Positions 36,901 to 45,455 of a DNA stretch of 56,410 nt are shown here, piece by piece. Position 1 is the first letter of the stretch. Every line of letters starts with the position of its first letter. Source of the stretch: an uncultured SAR86 cluster bacterium (lineage in GTDB: Bacteria > Pseudomonadota > Gammaproteobacteria > Magnimaribacterales > D2472); contig CACOHS010000007.1 in the NCBI GenBank assembly GCA_902627055.1, positions 1 to 56,410 on the forward strand. The letters run 5' to 3'. The position numbers were made by a program, and so were the translations under genes. Below the pieces are notes generated by a model. That model saw only the letters and a program-made list of their open reading frames with translations, was not told the origin of the DNA and did no database searches.

Positions 36901-38327
36901 AGACCCTTTTTATTGGCAATTCTTTCTTTTGCATATTTTATTTTTGTAAGAATTGTTTCTGAGGTTTGAAAAGAGTGACCAGATAAACCAAATGCAAATT
37001 GAAATTGATTCAATGCGTTTTGAAAATCTCCAATAAGTAAATAATATTCTCCTTTACTTAAATGATAACCAACAATATTTTTGCCAGCTCTTTGAATTTC
37101 AGAAAGTTGCATCCAAATGCTTGGATCTTTGTTCTTTTTGATAAGAAGATCTCTCAGGATTTCTTCAGCTCTTATTGATTCATTTTGTGCGCTTAAAATT
37201 TGAGCTTTTACTATCGATGCCGGAAAATTCCTTGGAGATATTCTCAATACTTCTTCTATAGATTGATCTGCTTTTTCATATTCTTGAGCAGATAGAAATA
37301 TTTCTGCTTTTGTAATATTTAATATTAAATTTTTAGGAAATTTTTCTAATAATTTATTATTTAAATTTATTGCCTCCTGAAAATTTCCACTTGATTTCAG
37401 TGAAGCAATATATGCAAAGGTATTTTCATTTGAAGGATTATTTTGATGTATTGTTTCAAAATACCTCTTAGCTGCCTGAGGAGATGAGGAATTGTATCTA
37501 GCTTTTAATTTTCCTTTTACCAATTCAAAATTTAAAGTATTTTTTTTACCTCCTGTAATTTCTAGTTGATCTGCAGCATTAAAAGCATCACTTATGCGTG
37601 TTGATGTTATTGGATGCGTTAGCAAGAATTCAGGGGGATTATCACCAGACAATTTACGAATTTTTGCCATATTTTCAAACATTTCACCCATTGCTTTAGG
37701 GTCATAACCAGCTGAAATAATGTTGTTAAATCCATATCTATCTGCTTCACGTTCAAATATTCGATTGTATCTAAGTTGTTGTTGAGCTAGCGCAGCTGGA
37801 CCAGTAATAAAGGCTGTGGGATTGTTGGAAACTATAGCTAAGGCTATGGCTGATATCATGACCAAGGAAGATGCTAAGTTAGAGTCTCTGCCGCGCAACA
37901 CGTTTCTAGCAAAATGCCTTTGACTTAAATGCGCTAATTCGTGACCTAAAACTGAGGCAAGCTGCGCCTCATTATCAGCATTTAAAAATAAACCGCCATT
38001 TACTCCAATTATTCCTCCAGGTGCTGCAAAAGCATTTAGTGATTTATCATCAATTAAAACAATTGAAAATTCTCTATCCTCAACTTGAGAGGTTTCAGAA
38101 AGTCTGTAGACGAGAAGCTCAGTGTATTCTTGAATAATCGGATCATAAATAAGAGGTGCTTGAGCATATACTTGCTCCAAGAATCCTTGACCCAAGATTC
38201 TTTCTTGCTCTAGGGATATGACTCCAGATACTCTATCACCTAATTCTGGTAGATTTAGGTCTTTGTTTTGTGCAAATAAAGCTAAAGGGGTTAAAAGTAA
38301 AATCAGAAGATTAATTTTATGAAGCAT
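36897..38327 (-). CDS. bepA: Periplasmic M48 metalloprotease with TPR repeats (BepA/YfgC)
   Basis: A 476-residue protein with signal peptide (ending ALFAQ), M48 peptidase domain with the zinc motif LGHELAHLSQRH (HELAH, about residues 126-130) and the third ligand Glu in FEREADRYG, followed by a C-terminal TPR array from about residue 290 to the end. BepA takes part in assembly and quality control of outer-membrane proteins such as LptD and works with the Bam complex; bamC and bamB are in this window. It is convergent with the transporter gene and divergent from the PerM-type gene. Confidence 0.93.
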   Translation of the reverse strand: MLHKINLLILLLTPLALFAQNKDLNLPELGDRVSGVISLEQERILGQGFLEQVYAQAPLIYDPIIQEYTELLVYRLSETSQVEDREFSIVLIDDKSLNAFAAPGGIIGVNGGLFLNADNEAQLASVLGHELAHLSQRHFARNVLRGRDSNLASSLVMISAIALAIVSNNPTAFITGPAALAQQQLRYNRIFEREADRYGFNNIISAGYDPKAMGEMFENMAKIRKLSGDNPPEFLLTHPITSTRISDAFNAADQLEITGGKKNTLNFELVKGKLKARYNSSSPQAAKRYFETIHQNNPSNENTFAYIASLKSSGNFQEAINLNNKLLEKFPKNLILNITKAEIFLSAQEYEKADQSIEEVLRISPRNFPASIVKAQILSAQNESIRAEEILRDLLIKKNKDPSIWMQLSEIQRAGKNIVGYHLSKGEYYLLIGDFQNALNQFQFAFGLSGHSFQTSETILTKIKYAKERIANKKGL

Positions 38328-38416
38328 TTCTTAAATTTAATGAATTGATTGAAAGCTTACACTATTAAGTAATTTCAATTAACATACCATTTTAATGACA
38401 AAATTAAATATAAAAA

Positions 38417-39469
38417 GTGCTTGAAGATTTAAATAATTTATTAAAAAAAATCTTTTCAAACGAGGAGACCTTAGTTTTTGCCATTCTTTTGGTAATTGCT
38501 TTTTTAATTCTATTCTTTTTGGGTAATATTCTCACTCCTTTCTTGATAAGTATTATTTTTGCATATTTACTAGTTGGATTACAGAAAAGGTTTGAGATTG
38601 CGGGTCTAAGCAGTAACTTGTCATTAATATTTACCTATGGATTATTCTTATTGGTAGGTATTGCATTAATTCTTTGGCTTGTTCCACTTGTTTATCAACA
38701 AACTCAATCATTAATTATAGAAATACCGAAGTGGGTAAATTCTTCAATGATCTTTATCCAAAATATACCTCAAAAGTACCCTGATTTAATTTCTTCAGAT
38801 CAAATCACAGCATTTTTAGAGAGCCTTTCAGGACAAATCACAGACATCTCACAAAACTTTCTTCAAGCTTCAATAGCTGGAATACAGAACACTGCAACAG
38901 TAGCTATAAACTTAATACTTTTTCCAATTCTAGTTTTTTTCTTTTTATTTGATAGGGCTGACATAATTTCTGGTTTTCTTAATATTCTTCCGAAAGAAAG
39001 AGAGATGCTTAAAAATGTATGGATTGAAATGGATGTTCAATTAAGCAACTATACAAGAGGTAAGGCAATTGAAATTGTGATAGTAGGCTGTGCTGCAGCT
39101 GTTACATTTATCCTCTTCGGATTGGAATACATTGCTCTTTTATCTGTTTTAGTAGGTTTCTCTGTGCTAATTCCATTTATAGGTGCATTTGCAGTAACAA
39201 TTCCTGTTGCAGCAGTTGGCCTGCTGCAATTTGGATTTACTTTTGATTTTTGGTTATTGATAGGTGCATATGTACTGTTACAGATTTTAGATGGATATCT
39301 ACTAGCTCCTTTATTGTTTTCAGATGCTGTTAAATTGCATCCAGTAGTTATCATGCTAGCGGTATTTGTTTTTGGCGGGTTATTTGGTTTTTGGGGAATT
39401 TTCTTTGCCATTCCAATTGCAACTTTGATTAAAGCCATTTGGAATTCTTGGCCTAAACAAATTAATTAA
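38417..39469 (+). CDS. AI-2E family transporter (PerM/YdiK-like permease)
   Basis: A 350-residue polytopic protein with about eight membrane segments: two N-terminal hairpins, a soluble part (about residues 90-150), and a C-terminal block containing FGLEYIALLSVLVGFSVLIP and LKLHPVVIMLAVFVFGGLFG-type motifs (here VKLHPVVIMLAVF and FGGLFGFWGIFFAIP). This is the AI-2E/PerM family; members have varied or unknown substrates. The start is a GTG at 38417, 89 nt from the divergent bepA start. bepA next to perM is a common gammaproteobacterial pair. Confidence 0.88.
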   Translation: MLEDLNNLLKKIFSNEETLVFAILLVIAFLILFFLGNILTPFLISIIFAYLLVGLQKRFEIAGLSSNLSLIFTYGLFLLVGIALILWLVPLVYQQTQSLIIEIPKWVNSSMIFIQNIPQKYPDLISSDQITAFLESLSGQITDISQNFLQASIAGIQNTATVAINLILFPILVFFFLFDRADIISGFLNILPKEREMLKNVWIEMDVQLSNYTRGKAIEIVIVGCAAAVTFILFGLEYIALLSVLVGFSVLIPFIGAFAVTIPVAAVGLLQFGFTFDFWLLIGAYVLLQILDGYLLAPLLFSDAVKLHPVVIMLAVFVFGGLFGFWGIFFAIPIATLIKAIWNSWPKQIN

Positions 39470-39475
39470 ATTATC

Positions 39476-39949
39476 TTATTGAGCAAGCTCCATCACTGCA
39501 TCGAGGACTTCAGCAACGTGACCCTTCACTTTTACACCTCTCCACTCTTTAATCACATTACCTTTTGTATTGATAATGAATGTACTTCTATCAACTCCCA
39601 TATATTCTCTGCCGTACATTGATTTTAGTTTCATTACATCAAACGCTTTGCAAACTTTTTCATCTGGATCTGATAAAAGCTCAAATGGAAAATTTTGTTT
39701 AGATTTAAAATTCTCATGAGACTTAATTGATTCTCTGGAAACTCCTAATATTTCAGTATCTAACTTTTTAAATTTTTTGTAACTGTCTCTAAACTCTTGA
39801 CCTTCAGTAGTACAGCCTGGAGTAGAATCTTTTGGATAAAAATATATTACTAAGTTTTGATTTTGAAACGTATCATTTGAAATAGTTTTATTACTCGTTG
39901 CCTCTGCCTTAAATTTAGGACATTTTTTTCCTTCTAGATTTTTAGCCAT
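39476..39949 (-). CDS. bcp: Thiol peroxidase Bcp/PrxQ, apparently lacking the usual resolving Cys
   Basis: Peroxiredoxin of 157 residues. The peroxidatic Cys lies in YPKDSTPGCTTEGQEFRD; E. coli Bcp has its resolving Cys five residues later, which is not present here, while other Cys (KKCP near the start and VCKAFDV) remain. VSRESIKSHENF and GVDRSTFIIN are also typical. The start at 39949 is preferred to the longer reading from 39994, because AAGGAAATT precedes this ATG and MAKNLEGKKCP matches the family. It is divergent from dapA by 44 nt and convergent with the PerM gene (6-nt gap). Confidence 0.92.
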   Translation of the reverse strand: MAKNLEGKKCPKFKAEATSNKTISNDTFQNQNLVIYFYPKDSTPGCTTEGQEFRDSYKKFKKLDTEILGVSRESIKSHENFKSKQNFPFELLSDPDEKVCKAFDVMKLKSMYGREYMGVDRSTFIINTKGNVIKEWRGVKVKGHVAEVLDAVMELAQ

Positions 39950-39993
39950 AATTTCCTTAAAAAAGTGTATAGTTTTATTCTTTACTGAAAACA

Positions 39994-40896
39994 ATGATGA
40001 TGCAACCCCTTAAAGGAAGTTTTGTAGCTTTAGTGACCCCAATGTTTCCTGATGGTGGTTTGGATTACGAATCTTTAAAAAATCTTATTGAGTGGCAAAT
40101 CAAAGATGGTATAAGTGGCATTGTTTCTGTCGGAACAACCGGTGAATCGGCTACTGTCAATGTAAAAGAGCACTTAGAAATTATTGAAAAGACAATTGAA
40201 TATACAAATGGAAGAGTGCCTGTCATTGCAGGAACAGGTGCTAATTCAACTCAGGAAGCCATTGAGTTAACCAAAACAGCTAGTAGCCTCGGTGCTGATT
40301 ACGCGTTGATTGTTACGCCTTATTATAATAAACCTAATCAAGACGGACTTCTAAAGCATTATTTTAAAATAGCAAATGAAGTAGATATTCCCCAAATTTT
40401 ATATAATGTTCCTTCTAGGACATCATGCGATCTGATACCTGAAACAGTCTTACGCTTATCTGAACATCCAAATATTATAGGTATAAAAGAGGCGGTAGAT
40501 GATGAGCAAAGGATGGATGAATTGCTTTCGATATCAAAAAAATTAAAAGATAAAAAAAACTTTTCGATATTGTCTGGAGACGATCCAACTTTTAATAATT
40601 TTATGTCAAAGGGAGCAGATGGAGTGATTTCAGTTGCTGCAAATATTATCCCCGAGGCTATTTCTAAAATTTGTATTTTTAATCTGAACAAAGAATTCAC
40701 CAAGGCAATCGATTTAAACCAAAAATATTTAAATTTATATAATCTTTTATTCGTCCAATCCAATCCAATACCTGTAAAATGGGCATTAGGAAAAATGAAT
40801 AAAATTGAATCAGGTATTAGATTACCACTCGTTTCTTTAAATGAAGCTTTTCATGAAGAAATTTCTGAAGAAATGTCAAAATTAAATTTAATATGA
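39994..40896 (+). CDS. dapA: 4-hydroxy-tetrahydrodipicolinate synthase
   Basis: Enters the lysine/diaminopimelate pathway from pyruvate and aspartate semialdehyde. Motifs are GIVSVGTTGESATV, ALIVTPYYNKPNQ, ILYNVPSRTSCDL (with catalytic Tyr) and NIIGIKEA (Schiff-base Lys). Length 300. Three tandem ATG codons at 39994, 39997 and 40000 compete as start; no strong ribosome binding site decides between them. It overlaps bamC by 4 nt, the conserved dapA-bamC-purC order. Confidence 0.95.
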   Translation: MMMQPLKGSFVALVTPMFPDGGLDYESLKNLIEWQIKDGISGIVSVGTTGESATVNVKEHLEIIEKTIEYTNGRVPVIAGTGANSTQEAIELTKTASSLGADYALIVTPYYNKPNQDGLLKHYFKIANEVDIPQILYNVPSRTSCDLIPETVLRLSEHPNIIGIKEAVDDEQRMDELLSISKKLKDKKNFSILSGDDPTFNNFMSKGADGVISVAANIIPEAISKICIFNLNKEFTKAIDLNQKYLNLYNLLFVQSNPIPVKWALGKMNKIESGIRLPLVSLNEAFHEEISEEMSKLNLI

Positions 40897-41894
40897 AAAA
40901 CTTTAATGTTATTTTTTCTTTTTTATTTATAAATTCGCTTATTGGTTGTTCATATATAACTGGACCAGATGGCTTTTTCCCAGAAACTAAAAATGATTTT
41001 TTTAATGAGAAACTTTCTGATGACCTTGAACTACCAGAGAATAAAAACACAAATATAAATAAGGATGATCATTATCCACCAATTGGATTAAGTGATAATT
41101 TTGTAGAGGCTCAAAACATCCCAGCTCCCAGGCAAATTTTTTCTTCGGGTGAATCAAATGAAATTCAACTTCGAAGGTTGGGAGAGCTTATGTGGGTCTA
41201 TGTGGAGACTCTTCCCTCAACATCATGGCCTATTGCTAAAAATTACTTTGAAGCTTTGTCTTTAAATATTATTGATGCGAACCCTGATAAAGGAATAATG
41301 ATTGTTGAATTCTCTGATGATGTAAATTTTAAAGTTACTGTTGAACATGGCATTAAGGAGGCATCAACCGAAATATTTCTTTCAACATTTTCTTCAAATG
41401 AATCTGAAACTTTGGAGCAAGATCCAGATTTTATACAAAATCAATTAAGTGATATTGTGCAATTTTTTGCAAGTTCAGTTTCTTCTTTCTCTGGAACTTC
41501 ACTTGCAGCACAGAATTTAAATGATCGAAAGAAAACTAAAATTTTTAATTTAAATGATCAAACAATTATAGAATTAAATCTTGGATTTGATCGAGCGTGG
41601 TCGGCGGTAAGCAGAGCATTAGATGCAGGAAAAATTACCTCGAATGACATTGACAGAGATAATGGACTATTTTTTGTAAGTTATGCTATGGAAAAAGAAG
41701 AAGAGGGTTGGTTTTCTTTTCTAAATTTTAGTAATGATGAAAATGATAGCTCATTGTTGCTTGGGGAAGAAGCTGAATTTAAAATAAAACTTGAAGTTTT
41801 AAATGGAAAAACTAATATCTATGTAGAGGCTTTAGACGGCTCCAAAGAAGAAGCTGAAGCTCTTATATCAAAAATTAATGAATTACTAAGTTAA
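40893..41894 (+). CDS. bamC: Outer membrane assembly lipoprotein BamC
   Basis: A 333-residue lipoprotein: signal peptide with lipobox LIGC, a long unstructured N-terminal stretch (residues about 20-85) like the BamD-binding arm of BamC, then two helix-grip-type domains, one at about residues 90-200 ([20 protein letters not shown]) and one at about 215-330 ([14 protein letters not shown]). Sequence identity to E. coli BamC is low, but length, order of domains and the position between dapA and purC agree. Partner BamB is encoded at 50773-51918. Confidence 0.87.
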   Translation: MKNFNVIFSFLFINSLIGCSYITGPDGFFPETKNDFFNEKLSDDLELPENKNTNINKDDHYPPIGLSDNFVEAQNIPAPRQIFSSGESNEIQLRRLGELMWVYVETLPSTSWPIAKNYFEALSLNIIDANPDKGIMIVEFSDDVNFKVTVEHGIKEASTEIFLSTFSSNESETLEQDPDFIQNQLSDIVQFFASSVSSFSGTSLAAQNLNDRKKTKIFNLNDQTIIELNLGFDRAWSAVSRALDAGKITSNDIDRDNGLFFVSYAMEKEEEGWFSFLNFSNDENDSSLLLGEEAEFKIKLEVLNGKTNIYVEALDGSKEEAEALISKINELLS

Positions 41895-41899
41895 AAATT

Positions 41900-42619
41900 A
41901 TGGAAAAAATATCTCAAATTACTACAGGAAAAGCTAAGTCATTATTCACAACTAATGAACCTGATCAATTAATAATGGAGTTTAGAGATGATACATCTGC
42001 ATTTGACGGAAAAAAAATTGAGGCTTTGGATAATAAAGGTAAGGTTAATAATCAATTCAATGCATTTGTCATGGAGTTTCTTGCTTCAAAAGGGATTGAA
42101 ACACATTTTATAAAATTATTATCTAATCATGAATCTCTTGTTTATAAGTTAGAGATGTTTCCAATCGAATGTGTTGTAAGAAATAGAGCAACAGGCTCAC
42201 TTTGTAAGAGATTGGGAATTGAAGACGGTTTAATTCTTGATCCGCCCTTATTTGAGTTCTTTTTAAAAGATGACGATCTTGGCGACCCTTTAATCAATGA
42301 TCATCATATTGAATCATTTGGCTGGGCTACTCAAGAAGATGCGGATGCAATGAGAGATTTAACTCTAAAAATAAATGATATTTTAGTTGATTTTTTTATG
42401 GAAGCTAATTTGATTTTGGTTGACTATAAATTAGAGTTTGGAAAATTTGAAGGGAAGATGTTGCTTGCTGACGAGTTTACCCCTGACGGTTGCCGTCTTT
42501 GGGATAAAGATACGCTTACAAAAATGGATAAAGATAGATTTCGTCAAGATCTTGGGAATGTTATCGAAACATATGGAGAAGTTGGCGAACGCCTCGGCAT
42601 GCAAATTAAACTTGACTAA
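41900..42619 (+). CDS. purC: Phosphoribosylaminoimidazole-succinocarboxamide synthase
   Basis: SAICAR synthetase of purine synthesis. It shows [56 protein letters not shown] and [12 protein letters not shown] in the expected order; length 239 is standard for the short bacterial form. It follows bamC by 5 nt. Its end overlaps the -35 box and IscR site of the iscR promoter. Confidence 0.97.
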   Translation: MEKISQITTGKAKSLFTTNEPDQLIMEFRDDTSAFDGKKIEALDNKGKVNNQFNAFVMEFLASKGIETHFIKLLSNHESLVYKLEMFPIECVVRNRATGSLCKRLGIEDGLILDPPLFEFFLKDDDLGDPLINDHHIESFGWATQEDADAMRDLTLKINDILVDFFMEANLILVDYKLEFGKFEGKMLLADEFTPDGCRLWDKDTLTKMDKDRFRQDLGNVIETYGEVGERLGMQIKLD

Positions 42620-42632
42620 TTTACTCAGGTAT
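42608..42632 (+). promoter_or_regulatory. Predicted IscR type 1 site upstream of iscR
   Basis: The 25 bases at 42608-42632 match the E. coli IscR type 1 consensus (ATASYYGACTRWWWYAGTCRRSTAT, from memory) at 23 positions; the core reads TTGACTAATTTACTCAGGTAT less its edges. It covers the -35 box. This is the classic feedback site through which [2Fe-2S]-IscR represses iscR. A second, weaker match begins at 42638. Confidence 0.7.
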
Positions 42633-42639
42633 TGATAAT
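42612..42639 (+). promoter_or_regulatory. iscR promoter, probably giving a leaderless mRNA
   Basis: TTGACT (42612-42617) and GATAAT (42634-42639) are 16 nt apart, a strong match. The expected start of transcription is about 42646, which is the A of the iscR ATG; no Shine-Dalgarno sequence lies upstream of that ATG. Confidence 0.6.
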
Positions 42640-42644
42640 ACCTG
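42626..42644 (+). repeat. Perfect palindrome at the iscR -10 region
   Basis: CAGGTATT-GAT-AATACCTG: two perfect 8-nt arms around 3 nt, covering the -10 box and ending one base before the iscR ATG. Its left arm is the right half of the IscR site; its right arm begins a second possible site. No T-run follows, so it is not a terminator of purC. Confidence 0.6.
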
Positions 42645-42645
42645 C

Positions 42646-43086
42646 ATGAATTTCACAACTAAAAGCCATTATGCAGTAAATGCTTTGGCAGACTTAGAAT
42701 ATCTCTCTGCTAAAGATTCTCCTGTTGCTTTAAGAGATATTGCAACTAGGCAGGGTATAAATCTGACGTATCTTGAGCAATTGTTCAGAAAACTCAGAAT
42801 AGCGGGTATTGTAAAGAGCGTAAGAGGTAGAAATGGTGGATATGTATATGCCGCAAACCCTAATACCATTAGCATCAAAAAAATAATGGAGGCAGTTGAA
42901 GAGAATCTAGACTCAACCAATTGCTCAGGAACTTCAACATGTCATTTTGGAAGTAAATGTAATTCTCATAAGCTGTGGGACGATTTAAATAATGTGGTTG
43001 ATAATTTTTTAAGTGAAATATCTATATTAGATCTTGTAGAAAAGCCAAAAAGGCCCCATATAGTACTAAAGGAAATTCAATCATGA
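42646..43086 (+). CDS. iscR: Iron-sulfur cluster regulator IscR
   Basis: Rrf2-family winged-helix repressor, first gene of the isc operon. The HTH spans about residues 26-50 ([20 protein letters not shown]) with the wing [11 protein letters not shown]. The cluster ligands are intact: C-x5-C-x5-C-x2-H in [17 protein letters not shown], as in E. coli Cys92/98/104 and His107. At 146 residues it is slightly shorter than E. coli (162), missing the C-terminal tail. It overlaps iscS by 4 nt. It is likely self-regulated through the site in its own promoter. Confidence 0.95.
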   Translation: MNFTTKSHYAVNALADLEYLSAKDSPVALRDIATRQGINLTYLEQLFRKLRIAGIVKSVRGRNGGYVYAANPNTISIKKIMEAVEENLDSTNCSGTSTCHFGSKCNSHKLWDDLNNVVDNFLSEISILDLVEKPKRPHIVLKEIQS

Positions 43087-44309
43087 GTACTAAAGTTACA
43101 TTACCTATATATATGGATTATGCATCTACAACACCTGTTGATCCTAGGGTTGCAAAAAAAATATCTGACCATTTAACTTTAGATGGTAACTTTGGAAATC
43201 CTGCATCTCGCTCACATAGATTTGGTTGGAAAGCTGAGGAGTCTGTTGAGGAAGCACGATCTCATGTAGCAAATTTAGTTGGTTGCGACCCAAGAGAAAT
43301 AGTTTGGACATCTGGTGCAACCGAAGCGGACAATTTAGCAATTAAAGGAATTGCAAATTTTTATCAATCAAAAGGAAAGCATATTATTACCTCTAAAATT
43401 GAGCACAAAGCTGTTTTAGATCCCTGCAGACAATTAGAAAGAGATGGTTTCGAGGTAACTTACCTAGAGCCAAACGAAGGAGGTCTAATAACTGACGAAG
43501 CAGTTCTAGATGCAATAAGAGAGGATACTGTATTGATTTCAATCATGCATATTAATAATGAACTAGGTACCATTAATGATCTTGAGAGTATTGGTAAAAT
43601 AGCTCGAGAAAAAGGAATATTTTTTCATGTAGACGCTGCCCAAAGCACAGGTAAAGTTCCAATTGATTTAAGTACCCTTCCTGTTGATTTGATGTCATTT
43701 TCAGCTCATAAAACATATGGCCCAAAAGGAGTTGGAGCACTATTTGTTCGAAGAAAGCCCCGAGTAAGGATTGAAGCTCAAATGCATGGCGGAGGTCACG
43801 AAAGAGGTATGCGATCTGGCACTTTGGCTACCCATCAGATTGTAGGAATGGGAGAAGCGTTTAGAATCGCAAAAGAGGAGATGGATGAGGATACAAAAAA
43901 GATACAGTCCTTGCATAATAAGTTTTATGATTCTATTTCCAAGATTGAAGAAATCTATGTTAATGGCGATATGGATAATAAAGTAAGCAATATTTTAAAT
44001 ATTAGTTTTGCCTACGTCGAGGGAGAATCATTAATTATGGCTTTAAAAGATATAGCTGTATCCTCAGGATCAGCTTGTACCTCTGCAAGTTTGGAGCCAT
44101 CCTATGTTCTTAGAGCGCTTGGAAGAAAAGATGAGCTTGCCTCAAGCTCAATACGTTTCTCTTTTGGAAGATTTACCACTGAAGAAGATGTTGATTACAC
44201 ATTATCTTTAATTAACCATTCTGTTGACAGACTAAGAGAGTTGTCTCCATTATGGGAAATGTATCTCGATGGCATTGATCTAGATACAGTTGAATGGCAA
44301 ACCCATTAA
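43083..44309 (+). CDS. iscS: Cysteine desulfurase IscS
   Basis: PLP enzyme delivering sulfur to IscU. Seen: the [12 protein letters not shown] start, [25 protein letters not shown], the PLP Lys in [11 protein letters not shown], the catalytic Cys in [13 protein letters not shown], and the C-terminal [18 protein letters not shown] tail that docks IscU in E. coli. Length 408 (404 in E. coli). Overlaps iscR; iscU follows after 16 nt with its own ribosome binding site. Confidence 0.97.
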   Translation: MSTKVTLPIYMDYASTTPVDPRVAKKISDHLTLDGNFGNPASRSHRFGWKAEESVEEARSHVANLVGCDPREIVWTSGATEADNLAIKGIANFYQSKGKHIITSKIEHKAVLDPCRQLERDGFEVTYLEPNEGGLITDEAVLDAIREDTVLISIMHINNELGTINDLESIGKIAREKGIFFHVDAAQSTGKVPIDLSTLPVDLMSFSAHKTYGPKGVGALFVRRKPRVRIEAQMHGGGHERGMRSGTLATHQIVGMGEAFRIAKEEMDEDTKKIQSLHNKFYDSISKIEEIYVNGDMDNKVSNILNISFAYVEGESLIMALKDIAVSSGSACTSASLEPSYVLRALGRKDELASSSIRFSFGRFTTEEDVDYTLSLINHSVDRLRELSPLWEMYLDGIDLDTVEWQTH

Positions 44310-44325
44310 ATATTGGGAGGTATTT

Positions 44326-44730
44326 ATGGCATATAGTAAAAAAGTAATTGATAAGTTTGAAAAAACATTAAATGAACCTGAAAAATTTAATGTTGGAAGG
44401 TTTGATCCTAAAGAAGTAAATGTAGGCACCGGAATGGTTGGTGCACCTGCATGCGGCGATGTTATGAAATTGCAAATAAAGTGTGAATCTAAAGGTAACA
44501 CTCACGTTATTAAAGATGTTAAATTCAAAACATATGGCTGCGGTTCAGCCATTGCATCATCAAGTGAAATAGTTGACATGCTTATTGGTAAAACTCTTGA
44601 GGAAGCAAGAGAAATAAAGAATGTCGAAATTGCTGAGGCACTAGAGCTTCCCCCAATAAAAATTCATTGTTCAGTTTTAGCAGAAGATTCTATTAGACAA
44701 GCAATAGATGATTTCGAGCAAAAGCAGTAG
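44326..44730 (+). CDS. iscU: Fe-S cluster scaffold IscU
   Basis: Scaffold on which clusters are built. The three cluster Cys and Asp are present: APACGDVMKL, KTYGCGSAIASS and KIHCSVLAEDS. The LPPIK motif just before the last Cys corresponds to LPPVK, the HscA-binding site in E. coli, although hscA and hscB are not in this operon. The ATG at 44326 is chosen: TTGGGAGG lies 8-9 nt upstream and MAYSKKVIDKFEK matches the family; earlier in-frame starts add nothing conserved. Length 134. Confidence 0.97.
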   Translation: MAYSKKVIDKFEKTLNEPEKFNVGRFDPKEVNVGTGMVGAPACGDVMKLQIKCESKGNTHVIKDVKFKTYGCGSAIASSSEIVDMLIGKTLEEAREIKNVEIAEALELPPIKIHCSVLAEDSIRQAIDDFEQKQ

Positions 44731-44736
44731 TTAAAT

Positions 44737-45129
44737 ATGGATAAATTTAAGCCTGAACAACTCCAGTTTTCCGACGTCGCGATTTCTCATTTCTCTGGAC
44801 TGCTTAAAAAAGAAGATGGGAACAAATCAATTAGAATTGGTGTTAAGAAGGCTGGTTGTTCAGGATATGAATATTTTTTTGAATATGCAGAAATCCAGGA
44901 CGAAGATGACACACTCATAAAACATGACGATTGTACATTTTTAATTGATCCTAAAAGTTTTGAATTTTTAAAAGGAAGTAAAGTTGATTACGAAGAAGAT
45001 GGTTTTAACAAAGGCATTAAATTCTATAATCCAAATGCAACTGCAGTATGTGGCTGTGGTGAAAGTTTTAGTATTGAAAAAAAGCAAAATTCAGATTCTG
45101 AAGTTACTTCACAAGTAAAAAAAAAATAA
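44737..45129 (+). CDS. iscA: Iron-sulfur assembly protein IscA (A-type carrier)
   Basis: A-type Fe-S carrier with the three conserved Cys in KKAGCSGYEYFFE and AVCGCGESF. The core ends near residue 115; a charged tail of about 15 residues ends with VKKK encoded in a run of ten A bases just before TAA. A -1 shift in this run would join it to the following fdx frame. Length 130 is somewhat longer than E. coli IscA (107), because of a short N-terminal extension and this tail. Confidence 0.94.
   Translation: MDKFKPEQLQFSDVAISHFSGLLKKEDGNKSIRIGVKKAGCSGYEYFFEYAEIQDEDDTLIKHDDCTFLIDPKSFEFLKGSKVDYEEDGFNKGIKFYNPNATAVCGCGESFSIEKKQNSDSEVTSQVKKK
45117..45129 (+). other. A10 run with A AAA AAA slippery heptamer at the iscA stop
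   Basis: Ten consecutive A (45117-45126) precede the iscA TAA (45127-45129). In the iscA frame the last sense codons are AAA AAA AAA, so the heptamer A AAA AAA (45120-45126) is in the correct register for -1 ribosomal slippage; the run is also long enough for transcriptional slippage. The -1 frame continues without stop through fdx. Confidence 0.5.
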
Positions 45130-45455
45130 AAATTTTACCTCACGACGAATATTGTCCTGATGGTATAACCATTGAAGCTCTCCCCGACGAAAGTATTTTG
45201 GAGGCTTGTTTAAGAAATAATATAAAAATAGAGCATGCATGCGAAATGTCATGTGCATGTACAACATGCCATATAGTTGTTGAGGAAGGATTTAATAATC
45301 TTGAAGATGCCTCTGACGATGAAGAGGATCTCCTTGATAAAGCATGGGGACTAGAGCCTAATTCAAGATTAGGTTGTCAGGTTTATCCTAAAGATGAATT
45401 AACTGTAATTAAGATCCCAAAATATACCATAAATATGGTTTCAGAGGACCATTGA
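45126..45455 (+). CDS. fdx: [2Fe-2S] ferredoxin Fdx of the isc operon, start codon non-standard
   Basis: Adrenodoxin-type ferredoxin. Translated from about 45126 the frame reads KILPHDEYCPDG, matching the N-terminus of E. coli Fdx (KIVILPHQDLCPDG), then EHACEMSCACTTCH with three cluster Cys, LDKAWGLEPNSRLGC with the fourth, and IPKYTIN; total about 109 residues against 111 in E. coli. The frame opens at 45102 after a TGA and contains no ATG or GTG; the only TTG (45198) would remove the first strands. Translation must begin at ATA (45126, overlapping the iscA stop) or ATT (45132), or come from a frameshift out of iscA. I give the ATA position as a working start. Confidence 0.85.
   Translation: MKILPHDEYCPDGITIEALPDESILEACLRNNIKIEHACEMSCACTTCHIVVEEGFNNLEDASDDEEDLLDKAWGLEPNSRLGCQVYPKDELTVIKIPKYTINMVSEDH

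Noticed and set aside
39049-39438. 129-residue open frame on the minus strand inside the PerM-type gene
   Set aside because: Shadow of a well-supported membrane protein gene; its product is low-complexity and rich in Thr/Ala/Lys with no recognisable motif.
42626-42644. Palindrome at iscR read as the purC terminator
   Set aside because: No T-run follows and it overlaps a strong promoter and an IscR-type site, so a regulatory role fits better.
45198-45455. Short fdx reading starting at TTG 45198
   Set aside because: The same frame upstream encodes the conserved N-terminus of Fdx, so this start would cut off real protein; I annotated from 45126.
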